Under the pieces are notes generated by a model. That model did no database searches. It was given only the letters and a program-made list of their open reading frames with translations, and was not told the origin of the DNA. DNA of 62,477 nt, from contig CAJTSP010000002.1 of NCBI GenBank assembly GCA_910578965.1, positions 1-62,477 on the forward strand, in the 5' to 3' direction. The stretch's first letter is position 1, and every line of letters begins with the position of its first letter. Origin of the DNA: an uncultured Oscillospiraceae bacterium. Lineage in GTDB: Bacteria; Bacillota; Clostridia; Oscillospirales; Ruminococcaceae. This document shows, in pieces, positions 51,160 through 59,625 of this stretch. The position numbers and the translations under genes were made by a program.

Positions 51160-52077
51160 TTACTTTTCTTCGGCCAGCTTAAATTGCAGTGCGCTCAACG
51201 CGCCAATAAAGATGGCAAGGATAACCCCCATCGCATTGGCATAGCCAAAGTGGCCGGACTGCTCGGTAAGCTTAAAGGCCGTGTAGTAGATGTAGTACAT
51301 CACCGTGTTGGTACCCGAGCCGCCCGAGGTGAGCAGTTGGATGAGCGCAAAGCACTGGAAGGAGTTGATGGTGGTGATGACCAGGATGTACAGGGTGGTG
51401 GGCATCATCTGGGGCCATTTGACCCGCCAGAAAGCCTGCATGTCGGTAGCGCCGTCCACCTCGGCGGCCTCGATAAGGGTCTGATCGACATTGCCCAGCG
51501 CCGAGACGTAGAGCACGATGGGCTGGCCCACCGAGGTAGTAAAGAGGATGAGGATAATACACCAGAGGGCGGTTTTGCTGTCGCCCAGCCAGTTGATGTT
51601 TTTGTCAATGACGCCAACACCCTTGAGCACATAGTTAAAGATGCCGTAGTAGTTGTTGTACATCCATTTCCAAACAACCGTAACGGCCACCGAGCCGGTG
51701 ACCACCGGCAGATAAAAGATACACCGGAAGGCCGAGAGAGCCGCGCTGTGCATCTTGTAGATAGCCGAACCGACCCAGAGCGAAAAGGCGCAGACGGCCG
51801 GCACGCTGACAATCACGATCAAAAAGGTGTTGCGCAGCGCCTCAAGGAAGGTAGCGTCCTGCCAGAGCTCCACAAAGTTTTTCAGCCCGATAAAGCTGCC
51901 CAGCACCGACTTGTCGTGCATATTGGCATCGGTAAGGCTGGTAAGGATGCAGATAACCATGGGGATGATAACAAACCCCGCAAAAAAGATAAGGCTGGGC
52001 AGCATAAACAGGTAACCGGCAATGTTCTCCCGGCGCTGTAGCGCCCGGCTCATCTTGGTGCCAGATTGTGTTGCCAA
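51160..52077 (-). CDS. Carbohydrate ABC transporter permease (MalF type)
   Basis: This permease of about 305 residues has six membrane segments (first: GYLFMLPSLIFFAGFVIIPM) and the EAA loop EAAEVDGATDMQAFWRVKWP. TTG at 52077 with AAAGGGG is the best start; ATG at 52053 is possible. It is separated from the binding-protein gene by a strong hairpin. Confidence 0.9.
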   Translation of the reverse strand: MATQSGTKMSRALQRRENIAGYLFMLPSLIFFAGFVIIPMVICILTSLTDANMHDKSVLGSFIGLKNFVELWQDATFLEALRNTFLIVIVSVPAVCAFSLWVGSAIYKMHSAALSAFRCIFYLPVVTGSVAVTVVWKWMYNNYYGIFNYVLKGVGVIDKNINWLGDSKTALWCIILILFTTSVGQPIVLYVSALGNVDQTLIEAAEVDGATDMQAFWRVKWPQMMPTTLYILVITTINSFQCFALIQLLTSGGSGTNTVMYYIYYTAFKLTEQSGHFGYANAMGVILAIFIGALSALQFKLAEEK

Positions 52078-52216
52078 AGATAACACCCCTTTCGACGAAA
52101 AGCGGTTTTGCAGCAAAGCCACCCCATAAAGCGCCCTGCGGCCCCCAAAGCAGACGTAAAGCGGCCTTTAGGGCGAGCAGAGGAGGTTGCTTTTATGTGG
52201 CGCTTCTGCAAAAAAG

Positions 52217-52258
52217 CGCGCCCCTCCCCGCGCAGCGCGGGGAGGGGCGCGTTCCCTT
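52217..52258 (-). terminator. Intercistronic hairpin between binding protein and permeases
   Basis: A perfect 16-bp GC stem (52217-52232 with 52236-52251) with a 3-nt loop; T-runs flank it on both strands (minus strand CTTTTTTGC). It probably lowers permease expression relative to the binding protein by partial termination or mRNA stabilisation. Confidence 0.8.
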
Positions 52259-52292
52259 TTTTAGAAAAGCCTGTAGCCTAAAGGCTGCGCAA

Positions 52293-53651
52293 TCAGCCGG
52301 CCGCAGCGGTATTGGCGTTGGCAGCGTACTCGGCCACAACGGTGGCTACGTCGGCGCCCTCGCCGACCTTCTGGAGCATGTTCCACCACTCGGTACGCGC
52401 GCCGGCCCAGCCGGTGGTAACCTGGTAGTAGTCGCCCAGATGAGGCATAAGTACCTGGTACTCGTCCATGATCTCGTTGTCGGCCCAGATGGTGGAAAGA
52501 TCGGTGCCCTCGGCCGCAGAACGAACCGGGAAGTAGTTGGCGGTCTTAACAGCCTCTACGGTGTGCTCGCTATCGCACATGTACTTAATGAACTGCTTGG
52601 CAGCCTCGATGCGGCCCTCGTCGCCGTTATCAAACACGCCGAAGCCCCAGATGCCGCCCTGCAGCTTGGGCTTGCCATCCTCAGAGGGGAAGCCCATAAA
52701 GACGATTTCCTCGCCGTTCATGGTGAGCCCCGCGCCGGTATCGGCCGCGTTGGGGTTGAGCTGCTGGGCAATGTTCCAGCAGAAGGCCATCTTGAGGATG
52801 CCCTGGTAGAAGAGCGCGATCTCATCGCCGCCGGCCAGCGAAGCGTCAAAGTTGATGCCGGCCATGCTGGCAAGCTGCTCGAGGGCCTGCACGTTCTTGG
52901 GGTCGTCCCAGGTGTACTTGCTGTGGGCAGCGTCGGTAAAGGTGCCGCCGTACAGGTTGTTCACCAGCGCGCGGGTGCCCTGGTCGCCGCCCTGGCCTGC
53001 GCAGTAAACCGCAGCCACATCGCCAAACTTGGCGTTCAGCAGCTTGACCGCCTCGATGAAGTCCTCGGTAGTCCAGGTGTGGTTCTCAAGGTCCAGCAGG
53101 CCATCGGCCCCGGCCTCCTTAAAAGCATCCAGGTTGACGGCCATGCAGTGGGCGGTCATAACCAGCGGATACTCGTAGCACTCGCCGGCGGCGTTAACGC
53201 AGGCGCTCATAACCGCCTCGTTGATCTCGCCCTTGTCGGTAGCGTCCAGCATATCGCTCAGATCAACCATGTAGCCGTTGGCGCCCCAGTTGGCAACCAG
53301 GCGCTCGGGGCCTTCCATGACCAGGTCGGGCGCATTGCCGGCCGTGATGGCGGCATTGACCTTGTCGTCGCCGTCCGCGTAGGCCAGGTACTCGACCTTC
53401 ACGGCAATGCCGGTTTCGGCGGTAAAGGCATCGGTCAGGGCCTTGACGGCATCCTCCTTGCCCCAGTCGCCGATGGGATAGGTCCACAGGGTGATCTCAG
53501 AGGCGGCAGCAGGGCTGCCGCCTTCCGCAGGTTCCTGCGGGGTGCTGGCTGCCGGGGTGCTGGCCGCCGGGGTAGAGCTTGCGCCGCCGCCGCAGGCTGC
53601 CAAAGACAGCACCATGACGGCTGCCAGCAAAAATGCGAGAATCTTTTTCAT
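52293..53651 (-). CDS. Sugar ABC transporter substrate-binding lipoprotein
   Basis: This 452-residue family 1 solute-binding protein has lipoprotein signal MKKILAFLLAAVMVLSLAAC (Cys20), a Ser/Thr/Pro/Ala linker, then a MalE-like two-lobe domain with ITLWTYPIGDWGKEDAVKAL and WLPAG-type tail. Context points to free sialic acid or an amino-sugar ligand. It is the first gene of the importer operon, behind a good promoter and an RpiR-like site. Confidence 0.93.
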   Translation of the reverse strand: MKKILAFLLAAVMVLSLAACGGGASSTPAASTPAASTPQEPAEGGSPAAASEITLWTYPIGDWGKEDAVKALTDAFTAETGIAVKVEYLAYADGDDKVNAAITAGNAPDLVMEGPERLVANWGANGYMVDLSDMLDATDKGEINEAVMSACVNAAGECYEYPLVMTAHCMAVNLDAFKEAGADGLLDLENHTWTTEDFIEAVKLLNAKFGDVAAVYCAGQGGDQGTRALVNNLYGGTFTDAAHSKYTWDDPKNVQALEQLASMAGINFDASLAGGDEIALFYQGILKMAFCWNIAQQLNPNAADTGAGLTMNGEEIVFMGFPSEDGKPKLQGGIWGFGVFDNGDEGRIEAAKQFIKYMCDSEHTVEAVKTANYFPVRSAAEGTDLSTIWADNEIMDEYQVLMPHLGDYYQVTTGWAGARTEWWNMLQKVGEGADVATVVAEYAANANTAAAG

Positions 53652-53717
53652 GTGTTTTCCTCCTTTGTTTCATTCGCCTGTTTGGTGTTGTAAGAAATAG
53701 CGTGTTCCCATGAACAG

Positions 53718-53769
53718 ATAGTACTAAATTGTGTGCAAAAAGTCAACACTTTTATGAAAGAAATTTTCA
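53718..53769 (-). promoter_or_regulatory. Importer promoter with upstream RpiR-like palindrome
   Basis: Minus strand TTGACT (53746-53741), 17-bp spacer, TACTAT (53723-53718). Upstream, TGAAA-N5-TTTCA (53755-53769) is a palindrome within a block (ATTTTCAACAAAA) that recurs at the AGE/ROK divergent promoter. Confidence 0.7.
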
Positions 53770-54010
53770 ACAAAAGGGTTACAGGATTTTTATTTGCGGA
53801 CATGTTCTTTTTTGAAGCTTTTTTCCAGCGCCGGGGCCGGCTCCCAAAAGGGCGCTGGAGCGTATGGACCCCGGCGGCAAATCGGGCCGCAGGCCGGGCG
53901 CGGGCGCGCCTGCAAAGGGGGCCGCAGGCGCGCTTGTAAAAGGCTGTAACGGCGGCCAGGGGCATCCATTCCAGCGTTGGGGCCGGGGCCATCCGCTGGG
54001 CGCGCATCCA

Positions 54011-54053
54011 ACAAAAGGCCCCGGCCGGCTGCAAGGAAAACCGGCCCGGGGCC
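54011..54053 (-). terminator. Terminator of the RpiR gene
   Basis: GGCCCCGG-type GC stem (54017-54028 with 54041-54053) followed on the minus strand by TTTTGTTGG. The remaining 53770-54010 holds no recognisable gene. Confidence 0.65.
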
Positions 54054-54062
54054 GCCAAAAGG

Positions 54063-54917
54063 TTACAGGTGTTTTTCGGCCAAAGCGTCGCTTACCAGCC
54101 GGCGGCGGGCGCGGCAGCTCTCGATGTCCTTGCGGCAGACTTCCGAAAAAAGGATGTCCAGCACAAAGATCATGGCCACCCGCGCGGCTACCGAGCCCTG
54201 CTGGATGGGGGTCTCGTTGGCGCCGCACTGCAATACCACGTCGGCCATGGCCGCGCCGGGGGATTTGGGGAACCGGGTGATCAAAATCAGCTTTGCCCGG
54301 CGGCGGTGCACCAGGCTGGCCGCCTGGATGAGGTCCCGGGTGGAGCCGGAGTAGGAAAAATAGAGCACCACGTCCCCCGGCGAAAGCTGGGCCGCCGCCA
54401 CCGCCTGCATGTGGGAATCGGTGACCGCAAAATACTTGCTGAAGGCGGTGGAAAACAGGTGCGCCGCCTCCTGCGCCATCACCATCGAGCCGCCCTGCCC
54501 CATGCACAGCACCTTGTCGGCCCCGTCCAGCAGCCGGCCGGCGGCCGCGATGGCCTCGGGGCGGATGAGGCTTAGGGTCTCCTCCATGGCGGCAAGGTCG
54601 GCCGAAAAGACCTTTTGGCACATATCGGGGATGCTGTCCTCGGCCAGCACCTCGCCCGAGAGGGGGTTGCCCGTGCCCCGGGCAGCGGCCGCGTTTGCCA
54701 CCGCCAGCCGGAAGGCGTTGTAGCCCTTGCAGGCCAGCCGCTTTACAAACCGGCTGATGGTGGCCTCGGCCACCCCGCAGGCCTCCGCCAGCTCGGAGAT
54801 GGAAAAATACTGGGTCTTGCCCTGGTGGATCATCACATAGTCCGCCACCTTTTTTTCGGCGGCGGTCAGCCCGTAATAGCTGCTGCTGATCCGTTCAAAA
54901 ATATCCTCGGACGGCAT
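54063..54917 (-). CDS. RpiR/MurR-family transcriptional regulator (HTH-SIS)
   Basis: This regulator of 284 residues has an N-terminal HTH_6 domain (FSISELAEACGVAEATISRF, about 38-57) and a C-terminal SIS sugar-phosphate-binding domain (VLCMGQGGSMVMAQEAAHLF, VVLYFSYSGSTRDLI). The ATG at 54917 has AAGGAGGGG upstream. It probably senses an amino-sugar phosphate and controls the importer/lyase operon and the divergent AGE/ROK genes, where palindromic TGAAA/TTTCA sites occur. Confidence 0.93.
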   Translation of the reverse strand: MPSEDIFERISSSYYGLTAAEKKVADYVMIHQGKTQYFSISELAEACGVAEATISRFVKRLACKGYNAFRLAVANAAAARGTGNPLSGEVLAEDSIPDMCQKVFSADLAAMEETLSLIRPEAIAAAGRLLDGADKVLCMGQGGSMVMAQEAAHLFSTAFSKYFAVTDSHMQAVAAAQLSPGDVVLYFSYSGSTRDLIQAASLVHRRRAKLILITRFPKSPGAAMADVVLQCGANETPIQQGSVAARVAMIFVLDILFSEVCRKDIESCRARRRLVSDALAEKHL

Positions 54918-55067
54918 GGGTTCCCCTCCTTTCACCGGGTGTTTTGGGAAATGCCTGTTTTTTGCGCGGGCCGCGGGGTTGCGTCAGGCGCGCGGGCCGC
55001 GGGGTTGGGCCGGCGGGGCGCAGCGTCCCGCCAACGCGCAGCGCCCCGCCGGCGCACGGCGTGCCCG

Positions 55068-56267
55068 TTACCCCAGCAGTCCGCCCAGCATCTGGTCCAC
55101 CATCGATAGCGAGCGGGGCAGGTGGAAGGGGCCCTTGAAGGTGGAGCCCTTGGTGGAGGGCATGGTGGGCTTGCCGTCCCGCCTCAGGTACCCGTACCAC
55201 TCGCCGTACTCGGGGTCGGCAAAATGCTGCCGGCAGTAGTCCACCGTTTTATAGAACCAGTCAAGATACTTCTCCTCGCCGGTATCCCGGTAGAGCATCA
55301 GCGAGGCGATCAGGATCTCGTTGTGGGGCCACCAGAGCTTCATATCGTGCTCGTAGGCCTCGGGCGGCTTGCCCAAACAGTCGGTAAAATACAGCAGGCC
55401 GCCGTACTCCTTGTCCCAGCCGGCCTCGATGGCCCAGTCAAAGATCTGCGCCGCCTTTTGTACCAGCGCCGCATCGCCGGTGCGCTTTGCGTGCTCCAGC
55501 AAAAACCAGACCCCCTCGATGTCGTGCCCGGGGTTCACGGTGCGGCCCTCGGTGTAATAAAGGCGGGGGGTGCCGTCCAGGTCCACGTTTTCCAGCAGGC
55601 ATTTCAGTTCGGGCTTTACATGGTAGCGGAAAATTTCGTCCACACACTGGGCGGCGCGCTCCTCGTACAGCGCCGCGCGCTCGGGGTCCACCCGCTGCAA
55701 AACGCTGGTGACGTTCAGGATGATCATGGGGGTGCCAAAGGCGCGGCCGGAGCGGGTTTCGGGGATGGTTTTGGGCCCCAGGCCGGTGGGGTCGGGCATG
55801 CCGTGGGCAAGGTCCCAGTAAAGGTCGTAGGCGCGGCGGGCGCGGGCAAGGCAGTCGGCCTCGCCGGTAACGCCGTAGTATTCGGCGTTGGCCAGCGCGT
55901 AAAACGCCTCGGAAAAATAATACCGGCGCTGGCGCAGCGGCCGCCCCTCGGCTGTTACGGTAAAGTACATCCGGCCGCCCGCTTCGCGGTTGATGCAGTG
56001 GGCCTCCATAAAATCAAGGCAGCTCTTGCTGGCGGCCAGCCACTCGGGCTTTTTGCCGTACAAATGGCACAGGTAGGCAAAGATCCAGCCGCACCGCCCC
56101 TGCATCCAGACGCTCTTGTCGATGGAATATACCTCGCCGGTGCGGTCCAGGCAGGTGTACACGCCGCCGTGCTCGGCGTCCATGCCGTGGGCAAGCCAGA
56201 ACCTGGTGCAGCGTTCCAGCTCGGTTTGCACCCATGTCCGCACTTTTTGCATTTTCTCACGATCCAT
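55068..56267 (-). CDS. AGE-family N-acylglucosamine/N-acetylmannosamine 2-epimerase
   Basis: This (alpha/alpha)6-barrel epimerase has 399 residues (start 56267 after AAGGAGC). Conserved segments include AEHGGVYTCLDRTG, RCGWIFAYLCHLY, HDIEGVWFLLEHA with the catalytic His, and MKLWWPHNEILIASLM with the second His. It would convert ManNAc from the NanA reaction to GlcNAc. It shares a divergent promoter region with the ROK kinase. Confidence 0.92.
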   Translation of the reverse strand: MDREKMQKVRTWVQTELERCTRFWLAHGMDAEHGGVYTCLDRTGEVYSIDKSVWMQGRCGWIFAYLCHLYGKKPEWLAASKSCLDFMEAHCINREAGGRMYFTVTAEGRPLRQRRYYFSEAFYALANAEYYGVTGEADCLARARRAYDLYWDLAHGMPDPTGLGPKTIPETRSGRAFGTPMIILNVTSVLQRVDPERAALYEERAAQCVDEIFRYHVKPELKCLLENVDLDGTPRLYYTEGRTVNPGHDIEGVWFLLEHAKRTGDAALVQKAAQIFDWAIEAGWDKEYGGLLYFTDCLGKPPEAYEHDMKLWWPHNEILIASLMLYRDTGEEKYLDWFYKTVDYCRQHFADPEYGEWYGYLRRDGKPTMPSTKGSTFKGPFHLPRSLSMVDQMLGGLLG

Positions 56268-56312
56268 TTTTGCCTGCTCCTTTCGTTTTTTCAAAAAGTG
56301 GAAAACTCTCGT

Positions 56313-56440
56313 TGAACTTTCACAGTTTGTTTTCTTAGTATAGCATCGATAAAAGTATTTTTCAACAAAAAAGTGTTCAGAAAATTGTTTTCTCTGATTT
56401 GGCAAAAAGGGATGACAGCCGCGCCGGGCCGTGGTATGAT
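56313..56440. promoter_or_regulatory. Divergent AGE/ROK promoter region with candidate operators
   Basis: For AGE (minus): TTGAAA (56365-56360), 17-bp spacer, TATACT (56342-56337). For ROK (plus): ATGACA (56412-56417), 17-bp spacer, TATGAT (56435-56440). Palindromes GAAAATTGTTTTC (56380-56392) and TGAACTTTCA (56313-56322) and the block ATTTTTCAACAAAA are candidate RpiR sites. Confidence 0.7.
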
Positions 56441-56611
56441 ACAGCTAAACAGGGGCCGCGCGGCAAGGCGGCCATCACAAGCAAGGCGCTGCCCGGCAAA
56501 GCAGCCCGGCAGCCAAAACAGGGGCCGCGCGGCCGGCCCTTTCCATCCCCCATCCCCCGCAGCAGCAGGAGGCCCCTGCTTTTGCGCCCAACAAAACGGA
56601 GGTAGAAACAG

Positions 56612-57994
56612 ATGAACCACCTTGGCATTGAAGTAAACCCCAAGCACTCCCCCAAGCTGGACCCCAATTACCTGCCCCTTTACCAGTTTAACCACGCCTT
56701 TTTGAAGGGCGCGTCCCATCCGGTGGGCATCGCAGTGGAACGGGCGGACGGCCAGATGGCGGTGTGCGAGACCTTTATCCACGGCACCCCCGAGATGCAG
56801 GAGGCCGACTGCTACTACATCAATCGGCTGGTCAAGACCATCCTGTGGATGAAGGGCGGCTTCAAGATTTATGTGCGCGGCAGCCGGATGATCTGCGAGT
56901 ACCTGCAAAAGGCCTATTCGGCCGAGGGCTGCCAGGCCTTTGACTGGGACTATATGGCAAATGTGTTTGAGCACCCGTTTGAGGTGGTGGCCTGCGAAGC
57001 GCTGCCCGAGGCCAAGGACAGCCCCAAGGCGATCGGCCGGCATCTGGACGGCTGCCGCATCGGGTTTGACGCCGGCGGCTCGGACCGCAAGGTCTCGGCG
57101 GTGATCGACGGCGAGAGCGTCTTTTCCGAGGAGGTGGTCTGGTTCCCCAAGACCAACTCCGACCCGGACTACCATTACAACGGCATCGTGGCGGCCCTCA
57201 AGGCGGCCGCGGCCAAGATGCCCCGGGTGGACGCGGTGGGCGTTTCGAGCGCGGGGGTGTACATCAACAACCGCACCATGAACGCCTCGCTGTTTTTGCA
57301 GGTGCCCAAGGACCTGTTTGACCAGAAGGTCAAGGACATCTACATCCGCGCCATCACCGACACCTTTGGCGATGTGCCCTATGCGGTGGTAAACGACGGG
57401 GACGTCTCGGCACTGGCCGGGGCGATGAGCCTGGAGGACGATAACGTGCTGGGCATCGCCATGGGCACCAGCGAGGCGGTGGGCTATGTGGACCCGCAGG
57501 GCCGCATCACCGGCTGGCTGAACGAGCTGGCCTTTGTGCCGGTGGACGCCGCGCCCGGCGCCATGCGGGACGAGTGGAGCGGCGACATTGGCTGCGGGGT
57601 CAAGTATTTCAGCCAGGATTCGGTCATCAAGCTGGCGCCGGCCGCCGGCATTGAGCTGGACGAGGCCCTCTCCCCCGCCGAAAAGCTCAAGGTGGTGCAG
57701 GGGCTGATGGCCCAGGACGATGCGCGCGCCGCCGACATCTACGCCTCGATCGGCGTTTACCTGGCCCACGCGCTGGCCCTTTACTACGACCTGTACCAGT
57801 ATAAGCATGTGCTGCTGCTGGGCCGGGTGATGTCCGGCAAGGGAGGCGATCTGATCCTGAGCACCTGCAAGGAGGTGCTGGCGGACGAGTACCCCGAGAT
57901 CGCCGCCGTCATCAACCCCACCCTGCCGGACGAGAAGTTCCGCCGGGTGGGCCAGTCGGCCGCGGCCGCCTCGCTGCCCGAGATCGTAAAATAA
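56612..57994 (+). CDS. ROK-family sugar kinase with N-terminal extension and no zinc motif
   Basis: This 460-residue protein is far longer than usual ROK kinases (about 300). The ATP/phosphate motif IGFDAGGSDRKVSAVIDG starts only at residue 150; VNDGDVSALAGAMS carries the catalytic-region Asp, and MGTSEAVGYVDPQGR follows. The CxCGxxGCxE zinc motif of typical ROK proteins is absent. Residues 1-149 contain VGIAVERADGQMAVCETFIH, which looks like a second actin-type strand pair. By position it should phosphorylate GlcNAc or ManNAc. Confidence 0.82.
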   Translation: MNHLGIEVNPKHSPKLDPNYLPLYQFNHAFLKGASHPVGIAVERADGQMAVCETFIHGTPEMQEADCYYINRLVKTILWMKGGFKIYVRGSRMICEYLQKAYSAEGCQAFDWDYMANVFEHPFEVVACEALPEAKDSPKAIGRHLDGCRIGFDAGGSDRKVSAVIDGESVFSEEVVWFPKTNSDPDYHYNGIVAALKAAAAKMPRVDAVGVSSAGVYINNRTMNASLFLQVPKDLFDQKVKDIYIRAITDTFGDVPYAVVNDGDVSALAGAMSLEDDNVLGIAMGTSEAVGYVDPQGRITGWLNELAFVPVDAAPGAMRDEWSGDIGCGVKYFSQDSVIKLAPAAGIELDEALSPAEKLKVVQGLMAQDDARAADIYASIGVYLAHALALYYDLYQYKHVLLLGRVMSGKGGDLILSTCKEVLADEYPEIAAVINPTLPDEKFRRVGQSAAAASLPEIVK

Positions 57995-58005
57995 GTTTTG
58001 CCTGC

Positions 58006-58035
58006 GCCGGCCCGCTTTGCGGGCCGGCCTATGGT
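58006..58035 (+). terminator. Possible weak terminator after the ROK gene
   Basis: Perfect 10-bp stem GCCGGCCCGC/GCGGGCCGGC (58006-58028, 3-nt loop), but the T-run comes 7 nt later (GTTTT). Confidence 0.4.
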
Positions 58036-58198
58036 GTTTTAGGGCGCAAACGCGCTAAACCAAGCCATGGCCGGGCGGGGTCCGGCCCCTGCCGGTTTCT
58101 GATTTATTGTGATTGATTGAAAGAAAGGCCGCTTGGCCCGGCGCGCCCGCGCGCGGCCGGGGGCGGCGGCGCAACACGCGCAAAAGGGGTTTTGTTGT

Positions 58199-58879
58199 AT
58201 GAAAAAACACATCGTCTGCCTGGGCGATTCCAACACCCACGGCTACTGCGCCGACCCGGCCGACTGCGCCGACCCCCAGCTTGCCCGCTTTAACGAGGAC
58301 GAACGCTGGACCAAACGGCTGCAAAAGGCGCTGGGGGAGGATTACCTGGTGCTGGAGGAGGGGCTTTCGGGCCGCACCACCGTCTTCAGCGACCCGCTGT
58401 ACGAGGGGCTGGACGCCTTGAGCTACCTTTGGCCCTGCCTGAAAAGCCACGAGCCGGTAAGCCTTTTGGTGATCATGCTGGGCACCAACGACACCAAGGA
58501 GCGTTTTGGCATGAACGCCTTTGCCATCGGCCTTGGCATGCGCCGGCTGGTACAGAAGGCGCAGACCATCGACTGCTGGGGCCCCGGCGGCCGGCCCAAC
58601 ATCCTGATCGTGGCCCCGCCCATCATCGGCGAGGGGGTGCTTACCAGCCCGGTGGCGGACGAGATGGGCACCATGGGCCCCGGCTGCGTGGAAAAATCCC
58701 GCAGGGTGCCGGCCGAGTTCCGGCGCATCGCGGCCGAAAACGGCTGCCATTTTTTGGATGCCAACGAGCTGGGCTGCGAATTTAACCAGATCGACTTTAT
58801 GCACCTGACCAAAAAGGGCCATGCCCGGCTGGCCGAGGCGCTGGCCGGGCGGATCCCCGCGCTGTTGGCCGATGTTTAA
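58199..58879 (+). CDS. SGNH/GDSL-family hydrolase
   Basis: This cytoplasmic-looking esterase has 226 residues. Block I is VCLGDSNTHG (Ser in GDS), block III MLGTNDTKER and block V DFMHLTKKGH (Asp/His). No signal peptide is present. The ATG at 58199 follows AAAAGGGG. In a sialic acid locus a sialate O-acetylesterase role is attractive, but the family has many substrates. It overlaps the DUF624 gene by 8 bp. Confidence 0.85.
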   Translation: MKKHIVCLGDSNTHGYCADPADCADPQLARFNEDERWTKRLQKALGEDYLVLEEGLSGRTTVFSDPLYEGLDALSYLWPCLKSHEPVSLLVIMLGTNDTKERFGMNAFAIGLGMRRLVQKAQTIDCWGPGGRPNILIVAPPIIGEGVLTSPVADEMGTMGPGCVEKSRRVPAEFRRIAAENGCHFLDANELGCEFNQIDFMHLTKKGHARLAEALAGRIPALLADV

Positions 58880-59504
58880 CCCGGAGGCGTTTTTTTGGCG
58901 CTGGTGCAGCCATCTTTTGGACCTGATGGTGCTGAGCCTTTTCTGGTTTTTTGCCAGCCTGCCGCTGTTTACCATCGGCGCGGCCAGCACCGCCCTGTAC
59001 GACGCGGCGGTGCACGGCGTGCGCCGGGGCGAAGCGGGCGGCTACCGCCGCTTTTGGCGCACCTTTGCCGCCGAGTTCAAAACCGCCCTGCCCGCCACCC
59101 TGCTGTTTGGGGCGCTGCTGGCGGCGGTGTGGGCGGGCTACAACCTGATGGGCTTTTTGATGGCCCGGCAGCCCGCCGCCCAGGCCGGCCTTGCGGCCTA
59201 CGCGGTGCTGGGCCTTGTGCTGATGGGCTACCTTTGCTGGCTGTTTGCGCTGCTTTCCCGGTACGAGTTCCGCTTTGCCGCGCTCTGCCGTACGGCCTGG
59301 CAGTTCTGCATCCTTCACCTGCCCCGCACCGCCGCGCTGGCTTTGAGCCTTGCGGGCAGCGTCTGGCTGTGCACCCGGTTTATTGTGCCGCTCTTTTTTG
59401 TCCCCTGCATGCAGGCGCTGCTGGCGGCCATGCTCATCGAGCCGGCCTTTGAAAAACACACCCCGGCCCCGGACGGGCCGGACAGCGGGCCGGGCGGGGA
59501 ATAG
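58872..59504 (+). CDS. DUF624 (YesL-like) membrane protein
   Basis: This protein of 210 residues has about five hydrophobic segments and the DUF624 N-terminal pattern (MFNPEAFFWRWCSHLLDLMV, then FFASLPLFTIGAASTALYDA). The family accompanies carbohydrate ABC importers in Firmicutes; its function is not known. The ATG lies inside the end of the SGNH gene. Confidence 0.85.
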   Translation: MFNPEAFFWRWCSHLLDLMVLSLFWFFASLPLFTIGAASTALYDAAVHGVRRGEAGGYRRFWRTFAAEFKTALPATLLFGALLAAVWAGYNLMGFLMARQPAAQAGLAAYAVLGLVLMGYLCWLFALLSRYEFRFAALCRTAWQFCILHLPRTAALALSLAGSVWLCTRFIVPLFFVPCMQALLAAMLIEPAFEKHTPAPDGPDSGPGGE

Positions 59505-59580
59505 CCCGCCGCGCGGGGCCGGAATATGCGCTTTGCGCAAGCATCAAGGACGCCCTTACCATCCAGCATTAAAAACGCAA

Positions 59581-59625
59581 GCAAAGCGGCTCGGGCATGT
59601 TTGCCCGAGCCGCTTTGCTTTATGT
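59581..59625. terminator. Convergent terminator
   Basis: A perfect 17-bp stem (59581-59597 with 59602-59618), 4-nt loop, TTTA on the plus strand. It separates the sugar operon (plus) from the type III restriction genes (minus). Confidence 0.8.

Noticed and set aside
52068..53693. 541-codon open frame opposite the sugar-binding lipoprotein
   Set aside because: Antisense composition artefact; no ribosome site, no recognisable fold.
56291..57808. 505-codon open frame opposite the ROK kinase
   Set aside because: Antisense to a conserved kinase, His/Val/Gly-rich, and it would cross the divergent promoter region.
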